Shown one piece after another: positions 1 through 10,003 of a DNA stretch of 64,000 nucleotides. Made by a program: the position numbers and the translations under genes. Origin of the DNA: Batrachochytrium dendrobatidis JAM81. Taxonomy: Eukaryota; Chytridiomycota; Chytridiomycetes; Rhizophydiales. Location: assembly GCF_000203795.2 (NCBI RefSeq), contig NW_006281114.1, positions 248,001-312,000 of the forward strand, given 5' to 3'. The stretch's first letter is position 1. Each line of letters opens with the position of its first letter. The notes under the pieces were generated by a model. It did not search any database. It was not told the origin of the DNA and saw nothing but the letters and a program-made list of their open reading frames with translations.

Positions 1-651
1 AGCAACTTCGAGGTTCAACTGAATACGATGCTTGCTATTGCAGAACCGCCTGTTCATATCAACTGTCATTCAGGAAGCGATAGCTTCACTTTGAAAGAGT
101 CCATCGATTACTTTACCAAATCCATTTCAATCCAGCAGCGTGTCCTTCAAGGCAAGGAAATTCCGCTCTCTCATGAAACCCATCGAGGTAGATCTCTATA
201 CTCTCCTTGGATTACTTTGGAAATAGCCCAGCAGGTTCCTCAGATTCTATTCACTCTTGATGTCAGTCATTGGCATGTGGTGTGTGAGCGCATACTTGAT
301 CCGCAAGATATCGACCTGGTATTAAGGCGGACCGCTCATATTCATGCAAGGGTGGGAACAGCCCAACAGCCGCAGATTTCTGATCCTCGCGATCCGCAAT
401 TCAAGCATGTTGTTGAAGCTCATGAACTGTTATGGCGTACCGCTATTGCTTATCAAAAGGATATTCCATCACTAGCTCATCGGATTGCTCCTACACTGAC
501 CCCTGAATATGGGCCTATGGAGGATGGTGGTTACATGCCTTGCATTGCTGTGCACATCTCTCACCCATCTGGTGACATCAAAAAATCTTGTGCTCGTGAA
601 TTGGATGAGTTGATTATTGATGAAGGACATCGACTGCAGGGTACTCTGTAA
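1..651 (+). CDS. Sugar-phosphate isomerase/epimerase-like TIM-barrel protein, 3' part
   Basis: The reading frame is open from base 1, so the ATG at 28 is probably internal and the gene begins left of the window. The visible 216 residues contain HINCHSGSDSF, HETHRGRSLYSPW, LDVSHW and HIHARVG. These look like the spaced Glu/Asp/His metal ligands of the xylose-isomerase-like TIM-barrel superfamily, which includes sugar epimerases and endonuclease IV. The substrate cannot be told from the fragment. The stop TAA is at 649-651. The gene faces the 3' end of the CENP-C gene tail to tail with about 230 bp between them. Family assignment is fairly secure; the reaction is not known. Confidence 0.6.
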   Translation, partial: SNFEVQLNTMLAIAEPPVHINCHSGSDSFTLKESIDYFTKSISIQQRVLQGKEIPLSHETHRGRSLYSPWITLEIAQQVPQILFTLDVSHWHVVCERILDPQDIDLVLRRTAHIHARVGTAQQPQISDPRDPQFKHVVEAHELLWRTAIAYQKDIPSLAHRIAPTLTPEYGPMEDGGYMPCIAVHISHPSGDIKKSCARELDELIIDEGHRLQGTL

Positions 652-848
652 TGTCGCTTGTAGCCTTGCATCTTTGACTTTTCAATTTAGAAAAAGTACC
701 GATTCAGCCCTTCTAAATCTCGTACTGAAATAAATTGAAATGCACCGACAATTATGCGATGCCCGCAAACTAGAGTTTAAAACAGTATTGTCCAGTGAAT
801 TTGGCACTCATTCCATGAAACTGTTTATTATGTATTGAACTCTTGGTG

Positions 849-872
849 CTTTACGTGAATACGCGGTAAATG
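849..872. repeat. Solo end of the dispersed inverted-repeat element
   Basis: The segment CTTTACGTGAATACGCGGTAAA is the reverse complement of the element terminus seen at about a dozen places in the window. No second terminus is visible nearby, so this is an isolated end or a chance remnant. It lies a few bases beyond the CENP-C stop codon, in the 3' region of that gene. Confidence 0.4.
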
Positions 873-878
873 ATAGAA

Positions 879-3800
879 TCATGTCGACGATTGTAAAACT
901 TCTTTGCCGTGACAAAAGAACAATCGAGCTTCTCTATTTGCAATGTTTTCAATCTCGTACAAATTGCCTGTTGCATCAATGAGAACACAAAGTAGATAAA
1001 TAATCAAGAAAATTAAACCACACAACACTGGTAAATTAAACATGACAAATCAATCAAAACTACCTCGAGGAACAAAAAACTGTGAGCCATGTGAAATCAC
1101 AAACGAAGTCTCGTTAACCCTAACTTGAACCTGACCAGATAGCAAAAGAAAAATCTAATTCACAGCATAGTTTCAAGCAAATAGTGAGTCAAGATCGAGT
1201 GCACACTTTTCAAACCCCCACATGATACTTATTCCGCAATATAACTTGAGCTTACCATGGCGGAATCGCCGGAACCCCTGATGGGCTTCTTGGCTCCGCG
1301 CGGCAAAGCCAAAACTCCGGATGCCAAAAAATCGCCTTCGCTGAACACCTTTTGAAATCGATAGTCTCCTGCACCGACAGTACGGGGAACGATCATGCCA
1401 GGCGTAACTACAATATTATGCAACTCTTCTTGACCTGTACGATAGTTAAAAACACTCACTTCGGATGGAACGGCCTCGGTCTCTTCTTTTTTAATTTTTT
1501 CTGCTCTACTGCGTCGATGCGCAATAGTTTCATCATCTGATGGGATTCGAATAACCTCCTTGACAGACGTAGGAACACCCCCAAATCCTAAGTAATCATT
1601 AAAGTTGGTCAAAAATAAACTACCATTGAAAAACAATACCATACAACCTACCAGAAACACGACGGCCGTATATGACACGCTCATTTTTCCAGTATGCAAC
1701 CGGCTGAACCTTGGTACGCCGACTTCGTCGTGCACCATCCGTTTCAATCTCAACCTCTTCTCCTTCCTGTTTTATTGATGCAGAAACTACAGCAATGGAT
1801 TTTTTAATAGGTACAGATCTTTGCTTAACCACTAATTGACCTTGATTGGTTCGATGATCGAGTGAGTCTAGCTCTTGATGAACGGCTATATGTTTTTGTT
1901 TCGGGACAATACCCCGTGACTTTGGTGGTCGTCCTCTTGGATTTCGTGGAGGTAAACTCACTTCCAAATCCCTTGCTGTATCCGGTAATGGCTGTTCACG
2001 CATGTCAGATTCATTTACGTCAACCTGGCCATCTTCACCACTATCTTCGGCATGCTCAGGCTGAACAACAGAGCTGTTTCGTTGATTTTCTTCTTCTTCT
2101 TCTGGATCCAGTTCGCGAATAATCAGTCGCTGTGCACCTTTTTTGCGACCATTTCCCTGCGTTGGTGGTCGACGCTGCACATCAATTGGACTATGCGATG
2201 CTTGCGCATACTCGACTTGATCATATTCACGATCGCTAGGTTTCAACGAGTGTGATGAATGCGCTTGCTTGGTACTATGTTGCTTTTGAACCTTGGATAG
2301 TGATCCGGAAACGACGGGATTATCACGCACAATAGCAGAATCATGAAAATTCTCTGCTTCATTCTCGCCATCGCTTTCAGGATATGTATCAGGAATATTA
2401 TCGTCATAATATACATTGCTATTGGATTCGGTGTAGGTTGGCTTGTCATGTGCATTTTCAGACCAATTCTTTAATGGAGATTCACATGGTAGATCTTCAT
2501 CCTTTACTGACGAAAACTCGGCTACTTTGGTACTAGTACGAGCAGACGAGATAGTTTGTCGTCCTTTTTGCTGTGGACGTATCAAGTGTTGAACAGTTTG
2601 ACCTTGTCGAATATGTGCAGGAGATGCATACATAATTTCTCTACGACGCTCTACATGAGCATGAGGTTTTTTGTACTCGTCATGATAGTCGGGAGAAAAC
2701 TGCTGTTGTGGTTGCGCACTACGTTGTCGCTTCATTGGACGAGGGTTATCATGCATATCAGACTCATCCATCATGACTGCACGTCTCTGCACAAAAGGTT
2801 GTTGAAACTGATTTACATTTGTGTATTGGTGAGCTGACATACCGATTCTTCTTGAGCCAGTTTGTGGATTAATTTCTGCTCGTGGATCATCGGTATAGTA
2901 TATATTATCTTCGTCTTGCTCATTGTAATATTCTGCAGCAGGCGGAATATGACGACGAGCTGGTGGTCGAATAGCGCGAGAGTTTGCAACCAAATCTGCT
3001 TGATTATGCGTCAAGTATGGATCTAGCATATCTTGCTCATCCAAATATCCTCGTGTATCATTATTGGTCTGTCTACTTGTGTTTACTCTTACCATTCTCC
3101 CAGCTGCTGTTTCAGTCATAGCATGTGACAGACGCCCACGTGTCCGATACTCCATACTTTGATCATACTCGTCGTGATCATACTTGATAGGCTTACTGAC
3201 CAATGTAGGACCACCTTGCCTAAAGTGCTGTTGTGGTCTACGACTTGACATTGCTTTGGCTGAGCCTATAGACATGCTGGGTTTTACAAGCTGCTGTGGT
3301 GTAATGGATTTACGTGAAGTTGATACTAGTTGTCGACCATTTTGATACCTATATTCACGTCCATCCATTGACTGTCTGGGAGCACTGCGAGTTACATTTT
3401 GAGGATACATCGACTCTGAGTATACTACGCCTTGAGGAGTACGAGCAATTTTTGGTCGAGATACAAATTGAACCGGAGTGTGTGATATAGAACCTTGTTG
3501 TTGTGGTTGATCAGCCATCACAACATGCTTGACGGGTAGTGGTTTCTGAATAGACGTATCATATTGAGCCACTCCCTCATCATCCAATGGTCCATTTAAA
3601 GTAGTATCAAAAGAATCTACAGATTGCAGGAATCGGCCTGTCCGCTTATTAGCAGATGCACTGTGCTGGTTGACAGTCGGTGTAATGGGCGATTCCATTA
3701 CAAGTCGCTGATGCTGTCTTGATTCGCTGACTGAAACTTGTAAATGTTCTTGATGAATGTTTCTGTTTTTATCTGATGTAGGAGATTGGGGTTCCGCAAA

Positions 3801-4629
3801 AGATTCATCAAAAAAGCGACTGTCCTCTTCCAACTCCTGACTCTCGGGTTCTTATAAATGAATCAAACAAAACTGTGGTTATTCTACTTGGCCAAAATAA
3901 ACATGCCAATCACATCAAGGATTCGAAATGGCATTAAAAACAAAACCAAATCCGTCATATATCAAGACTGGGAATACCTTGGAGATCTTGGTTATATTGT
4001 CCGAGATGTTGATTGCCTGTGACGGTATAGATATTAAACCAGAATTAGTGTTGATAGATGCACGATAGTGTAAAATTGTATCCCAATGAATAGTTTTCCA
4101 TCAAAACGAGCCATAACAATACACAAGCTTTGCAGACCATTTTCAGCCAATGTCCGGATTGAAGAATAATGCACCGAATAGACTCGAGCTGTCCAGATTT
4201 GCAAGCATAATACGACAGCAATAACAAACAGCCAATACCTTGATTGTCCTTGACATTGGAAGGCGGTCTAGATGCAACATTGATGTTGTCTTCATCATCA
4301 CTTTGGAAAAAGTCGTCGACGTTATCCAGACCATCAGCGTCCTTGCGGACTTGCTTTGTTTGAGCCCATCCGGTTTTTCTAAAACATGGGACAGACATTG
4401 TAGACAATATTAGTTTATGTAGAATAGCCAAACTTGACAGGAACTGGAAGTCGGACACACTCACCTTCCTTTGACACCCAGTTCAAAGTGTTGGTTTGGC
4501 CGTCCTGTTGCAGCCAAAGGCTAATGACATCAAGCTGGTTAATTCATACTATTGGAATAAAAAGTAGAATAACATCAAACTCACCAGTCTCTGAGCACTG
4601 TTACTAGCAACAGCAGTGGATGCCATCAT
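879..4629 (-). CDS. MIF2: CENP-C / Mif2 inner-kinetochore protein
   Basis: Centromere protein that binds CENP-A nucleosomes and recruits the kinetochore. Eight exons keep frame: 4585-4629, 4465-4520, 4239-4378, 3978-4016, 1652-3850, 1256-1587, 1064-1154 and 879-967, giving 996 residues. The N terminus carries the Mif2_N signature (GRKTGWAQTKQ, then GLDNVDDFFQSDDED). The long middle is polar and low in complexity. An AT-hook (RGRPPKSRG) lies near residues 732-740 and the CENP-C motif (RRSRRTK..PVAYWKNERVIY) near 801-821. The C terminus is the cupin dimerisation domain (GQVQVRVNETSFVI, FFVPRG, YEIENIANREARLFF), encoded across three exons. The first of two adjacent ATGs (4629, 4626) is taken as the start. 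A solo element end lies 9 bp upstream of it. All three diagnostic parts are present in the right order, so identity is near certain. Confidence 0.93.
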
Positions 4630-4637
4630 AACTTGGG

Positions 4638-4665
4638 TTGCAGTCGTATTCACGTAAAACGAAAC
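4638..4665. repeat. Solo terminus of the dispersed element in the MIF2 5' region
   Basis: TTGCAGTCGTATTCACGTAA followed by AACGAAAC is one of the best matches to the element terminus. It begins 9 bp upstream of the MIF2 start codon and lies in the 155-bp gap between MIF2 and the end of LRGUK. No partner terminus is seen, so it may be a remnant of an excised or deleted copy. Confidence 0.5.
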
Positions 4666-4780
4666 ACTATTTTGCAGTGATTTCAACTCGTCAAGATTTG
4701 CTGTTTGAAAATTGACAATTTCAAATATTTTTAAACTTTTGAATTCATTCTAAAATTATCATTTTTAGAATAAATCTTCT

Positions 4781-7175
4781 TTATTCTTGCTCTTCTGCTT
4801 CAAAATCCTTCCAATACATTCCTAAACAATATTCTTTCAATTCCTTATACGCTCGTTCTAAATCATCATTCATCACTGTAAAGTCAAATAGTGTCGCATC
4901 ATGATCTGCTAGTGTATGTTTGGCTTTGGCTAACCATCCTTTGACTTCGTTTGGATCGCGTTCCTCTGGTGTTTCAAAATTGTTACTTGCATCAAGATCT
5001 GTTGTCTTGTTGGCCATTGATGGTGTGTCTAGTCTGGCTTGCAATCTCTCTTGAAGCACTTCCATACTCGGTGTCGTTACATAAATGAATCTGGGTTTTA
5101 GTTTGGATTTACGAAGTGCCAACAATCCCTAGAATTTGATTCAATCCATTATGTTGGTTAAAAATTAAAGTACTGTATTCATATAAACTATACTCGATCA
5201 GTCATATACTAATACTCACCTCCAATTCAAGATCCATGATGCATATTTTGCCTTCTTTCGTGACCTTGTCTACCGCATCCATACTCGTGCCATACATGTT
5301 ACCAAAAAGAACTACAATTTGAATAAACTCTCCTTTTTCGTTGAGTTTCTCCATCTCGCTTCTACTAACGAAATGATAATGCACTCCATTTTCTTCGCCT
5401 GGTCGTGGTCGACGTGTCGTGTGCGAGACAGTAAGTCCATAGATGTGTGGAAACTCTTTTAAAAGTCGACTGGTAAGTGTTCTAAATCATCTTGAATGAT
5501 TAGCAACCCAAATATATTGAACTTTTCAATATAAATCTGCATGTGGTACCTTTTCCCTGCTCCATTTGGCCCACATAGCACTAATGGTCGTAATCTTCTT
5601 GCGCGCATAAGATCTTCTCCTCTGATTCGAGCATAGCTCCAAGCCTGCTTTTTCTCCATATGTGCATGCTGAACAGCTACAATTACATTTTGTGGAGGAT
5701 CATACGTGTTCACTGCAGCCACCTTCTCTTCTGGGGACACAGGCAATGAGTCTAGTATGGTTAGTTTTTGTAATAAAAACACTGTTTTCAGTCGATAAGA
5801 TGGTGGATAATGCGTGGTGGTGTGCATTGGCACAACACGGTCTTTTGGATACCAGATCGCTGCAGGTAAATTCGTGAATGGGTTATTGCGCAATCGAACT
5901 TCATGCAAGCGGGGTAATGTGACCAAAATATAAACTTGATCAATATCTGCAATAAAGTTGCTTTCAATATCTAACGACCGTAGACTGGGATGATCTTTGA
6001 GTTCTTCTACCGATACTATTGCATTTTTACTGAGTTGTACTTGCTCAAGTTTAAGCAATGTTTCTATACCCTTTAATGTTGTAATTCGATTGTTTCTCTG
6101 TTGATTGCATCATTTTTAAAATATAATATTGCAATGAGTAATATAAAAGTATAATTTTTTCAACAAAACCAAGCATTTCAATTTAACCCTACTAGATCCA
6201 GCATTCGTAATGGAAGATGAACCAGTCCATCAATGCATGTAATACCATTGTTTGCCATACATAAATGCCGTAAATTCTTGCAATCGGACAGTCCTGTAAT
6301 ATCGCAAATCAGATTACTGTCTAGATTTAGATACGTTAAAAATCGATGCTGTGATAAATCCCGAATGGTTGTGATTTGATTTCTTGATAAATCCACCTGC
6401 TGCAAATTATGAGGCGGTGGATCAAATGCCAACACATCTGTGAGGCGATTGCTTGATAAATCTATCTGGACCAAGTATTGCATGCTTCCAAGAGCAGTAA
6501 TGTCTATCAATAAAGCAACATATTGTATTGGAAATGGTTTAGACCAGCTGTAAACTGTGTTTTGATATTAAATAGGCAGTTCGACTTTAATCGGATTTAT
6601 AATTACCCGTAATATTGTTTCCCTGAAGCTCAAGATTTTGAATGTACGGATATTCCCGAAGTGCTGAAATGTTGTTTAGTCCAGCATACTATGGTGTCAG
6701 GGTTAGCATATTTTGTACAGTACTCAAATTTATACTTTCAACTTATTCACTTGATATTTGATAAACTTGCCGGGATAGAGAGTTTTTGGTACACCAACTT
6801 GTGTCCAATAGGTGCTAGACCCATATGCGAAAGACCTTTTTTAAGCATATCAACAGGCAGTGAAAGCATTTCAATCCGCCGATAATACTCATCAACAAGC
6901 TCATGTGCCTCGCGCTGTTCTTTTGCCTCTGAAGATTCGTTGACTTCTTCAGCTGCCACTGCCGTAGCAATATTTAATTTTGAAGATGCAATGGCATTGA
7001 GAGCCAGCGTGTTGTCAACACTCTTACTTTTGTCCTTGGATAATTTGTGAGTTGAGCTTGATAAGAGGGTTTCTTTGGAACGACTTTTTCCTAATAAAGT
7101 GGCAGTCAAATGGCTATCTGGTCGAGTATTCTGTTCCGTTGCCAATGGTTGTAATGCTACTCCCGTATCCCCCAT
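4781..7175 (-). CDS. LRGUK: Leucine-rich repeat and guanylate kinase domain protein (LRGUK homologue)
   Basis: Exons read as about 6770-7175, 6607-6690, 6178-6508, 5550-6098, 5220-5469 and 4781-5128. After a polar N terminus come at least six leucine-rich repeats (for example NLQQVDLSRNQITTI, FLTYLNLDSNLICDI, NLRHLCMANNGITCI). A complete guanylate kinase domain follows: P-loop CGPNGAGKSRLLKEF, where the Ser-Arg codons are made by splicing, then GLTVSHTTRRPRPGEENGVHYHFVS, GNMYGTS, CIMDLELEG and FIYVTTPS. LRGUK is known in animals as a sperm-flagellum assembly protein; whether this copy has kinase activity is unknown. I chose ATG 7175 (MGDTGVALQP) because the open frame further upstream runs into a repeat element. 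The combination of domains is diagnostic. Confidence 0.88.
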
Positions 7176-7231
7176 ATCTGTCCTTTTGAACGCGTTGATA
7201 GACCTGAGATCAAGTAAACGAGTCGACGAAT

Positions 7232-7580
7232 TCAATTCTTCAATAAACACAAACTATAGGTTTGAATCTGTCCTTTCTCCACTTTTGGTAAACCATGCAT
7301 TGTACAATCACTAAATCATCCATTACAATCTAGATGTTGGGTTCGAGTGCTGTCAATACAGCTCTACCAACATATCTTGTACTTTTAGTTTCATACGTTT
7401 GCACTCTAGTTAATAAACCATGATTGCACGTTTCAGGAATGCAACTATACATGTCAATCACCCAATGTTTATTTTGTAGGAGAGTTGGAGATTGAAAGAA
7501 TAGAACGCAATGTGAACATTCGTTTAGTTTCTATTTAGCGGTTCATTTCACGCGAATAAGACTGTAGACGACAGGCAAGA
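7232..7580 (-). repeat. Truncated copy of the dispersed inverted-repeat element
   Basis: The stretch aligns by eye with the inner part and right half of the element at 43309-43687 (shared CATTGTACAATCA-like core, CATTACAATC(T/C)AGAT, GGAATGCAAC) and ends in a terminus-like CATTTCACGCGAATAAGACTGTAGAC. The left terminus is missing. It fills most of the 470 bp between LRGUK and the ceramide glucosyltransferase gene and may supply LRGUK 5' UTR or promoter sequence. No gene is seen in it. Confidence 0.6.
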
Positions 7581-7645
7581 TCTATTACTCAGCACATACC
7601 GTTCCATTGAGTAGGTGCTAAAGAAATAAATCATTGTTTATTGGC

Positions 7646-9300
7646 TTATATTATTGCTAGTGTAGGTGCTATAAACCCTGCTGCTGATGAAGGTGATTTA
7701 GATACAGCTGTCACATTTCGTCTTGTAGGGGACAACAACGCTGCAACCTTATCAACAGTATCACTACGTCGAGGTGCTGATCCAATCAAAGTTCCCGTCA
7801 TAGATCCTGCTAAACTCATGGATTGTGTGCAATACCGAGGTCGAGTATCTATTGGTGGCGGATCTGCCGCACTGGACTGATTTAATGTGTTGAATGAGAT
7901 ACTCGATTTTGACGAGGAAGATAGACCCAGAGACGATACTGTAGCTGGGCCAGTTGAGGAACTAAACTTGCTCTTTTTATGTAGTGAAGGCCCGCTTATG
8001 CTAGGCAGTGTACCAATAGGCCGCTTGGGTCCGTGTCCATGTTTTAATGGCTCAACTGTTCCATCTGTATGCAAGTAAAACCTACTGCCTCGCCATTCAA
8101 CTGTGCTACCTGACATGGCCCATATGTACACTGGAATTGCAGAAAGTTCACGCACCAACCATGCAAAAGCAAACATACGGAAATCTGTCCATCCACCACC
8201 ACGCTGGTTCCTAGGATGTACCACCCATGCTACAAATGTATCAGATACAAACCAAGCCACAAAATTAAAAATAAAAAAAGGCCAAAAAGAAATTCCCAAT
8301 ACACGTTGGAAAGCCCATCCAGCAGTCAGCCCTGCCATCAAAGACTCTGTAAATGGCTCATACATTGTCGCAGCTGCTACTGCATACTTGCGTATCCGTG
8401 TCCATCTTGCACGTCGACTAAAGTAATCTTTCAAGGTGGATGATCCAAGTGATTGGTATGCCAAATCAGGTGCAACTTTATGGCAGTATCCCTTGTTCAT
8501 CAATGCCATGCCAATCATGTTGTCTTCTGACATATACTGACCAAAGTTTGCCAGCCCGCCGTAGTCTTCTAGATCTGAACGACGAAATAAATTTGACTTT
8601 CCAATAACACACGAGGCTACGTTGAGACGATTAATGGTAGAAAACATGCGTGCATGTGTGCAGTTTAAAAACACTGCATCCATAAGCGATCCAAAGGATG
8701 ATGAGCGAACGCCGCAAGGAAGATGTAGAATCAAGCCAACACCAGGCTGGCATAACAAGTCTACCGATCTACTAAGAGCACCGTGATCCATTTGGACATT
8801 TGAATCCAAAATCCACACAATATCGCTTTTTGCTAGATTATATCCTCGGATTAAATTATTGACTTTTGGATTAACACCAACGTTTTCGTCGCCTGATTTC
8901 AATAATGCACGTTTAAATAATCAATATGAATAAGCATCGTGCTGAACCGTTGTTGTATGTTTCAGCAATGTGATGCATTTAAATCAAGATAGAATATCCT
9001 ACCAATGATCAGTTGGCACGAAATTTGGTGATGCTTAGCGGCCAGCTTCCGCACGATAGGAATACATGGATCACTTTCAGAAGCAACACAGAATATAATT
9101 TCAAAATTGGGGTAGTCTTGCAAAAAAGACGATTCTAGATTTTGCTCGAGATTGCAGTCTATGCCCTTTAATGGTCGCAAAATAGTGACTGGCTTGGCCA
9201 ATTTTTTTGCAAGACAAGGCGAACATGACGGCTTTTCCTTATGATATAAATTCCATCTGCAAGATTTGGTCGAGACATGTCCATAAAGGAAAAACAAATT
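7646..9300 (-). CDS. UGCG: Ceramide glucosyltransferase (GT21), 5' end unresolved
   Basis: Transfers glucose from UDP-glucose to ceramide at the Golgi/ER membrane to make glucosylceramide (EC 2.4.1.80). The family signatures are present in order: ILRPLKGIDCNLEQNLESSF, the D1 region CVASESDP, then after an intron at about 8900-8990 VNPKVNNLIRGY, D2 in WILDSNV, D3 in SEDNMIG, and the RRARW form of the (Q/R)XXRW motif. Hydrophobic segments follow (FWPFFIFNFVAWFVSDTFVAW and another). The C terminus is an added Ser-rich cytosolic-looking tail of about 120 residues. The usual first transmembrane exon is not clear: upstream of LAKPVTIL the frame reads through FISIFLLEL without an ATG, and a repeat element starts at 9381. 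Function is secure; the start is not. Confidence 0.85.
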
Positions 9301-9380
9301 GCCATTCGCAGGATCCAGTTCAAGTAAAAATATTGAAATAAATAAAACAGATGATTAGTCAGCTGAAAATATATAACATA

Positions 9381-10003
9381 TTGCAGCCTATCCACGTAAA
9401 ATGAAGCGCTAAATAAGGGTATCAAAGCACATAATAAGCCGCCAGTCTCGTGAGATGATTGGTGTCAAATTTACTGGATAATACTGTGTCCTCGGAACTC
9501 CTTGACAAAGTTCACTGGTCTTTGTCCCCGATGCTTATTTTTGTAAAAGCTGGACAAACGTCCACATAACAGTCTCAGTACATCCCTGACAACCGTTCAA
9601 TTTCCGATGCTTCTACAAAACAAACATTGGATGATTGGGATGAAAACGACAGTTACGTTTCTGAACCATACAATCTGTGCTCTTGAACTAGAGCGCGAAC
9701 GTATCTGATATTTTAGAATACAACCGAGGAGTTTGATGACATCAAAATAGTTGAATCTGGCTTCAAACCTGGAAATTGTATAACGCATGGTCATGCCAAA
9801 AGAGGAGAAAGGAGTAGTCTGTTCAAGACTAGTTTAATTATGAGCATCATATGACGAATGCTGTGTTTCAAAGAATTGAGAATGCTCAAGTCTATGTGTA
9901 ATAGAAAAATAGCATTTAACCACTGCTTATTCCAAAACAAAATGCAGACAGCCATTGAAGATAATACAAAAAAGGGATCCATTCTACGTAAACAAGGCTG
10001 TAA
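9381..10003. repeat. Full-length dispersed element, long version (about 620 bp)
   Basis: Begins TTGCAGCCTATCCACGTAAA followed by ATGAAGC and ends in a segment whose reverse complement is TTTACAGCCTTGTTTACGTA, so both termini match the family. Inside are blocks shared with other copies: CTTGAACTAGAGCGCGAACG (also near 51453 and, decayed, 25999), TTCAAGACTAGTTTAATTATG, and CCACTGCTTATTCCAAA. It encodes no protein I can support. It lies immediately 5' of the ceramide glucosyltransferase gene. Confidence 0.65.

Noticed and set aside
1229..1753. Separate small membrane protein on the minus strand
   Set aside because: Its hydrophobic N-terminal part is MIF2 intron read through, and its C-terminal part is the MIF2 cupin exon.
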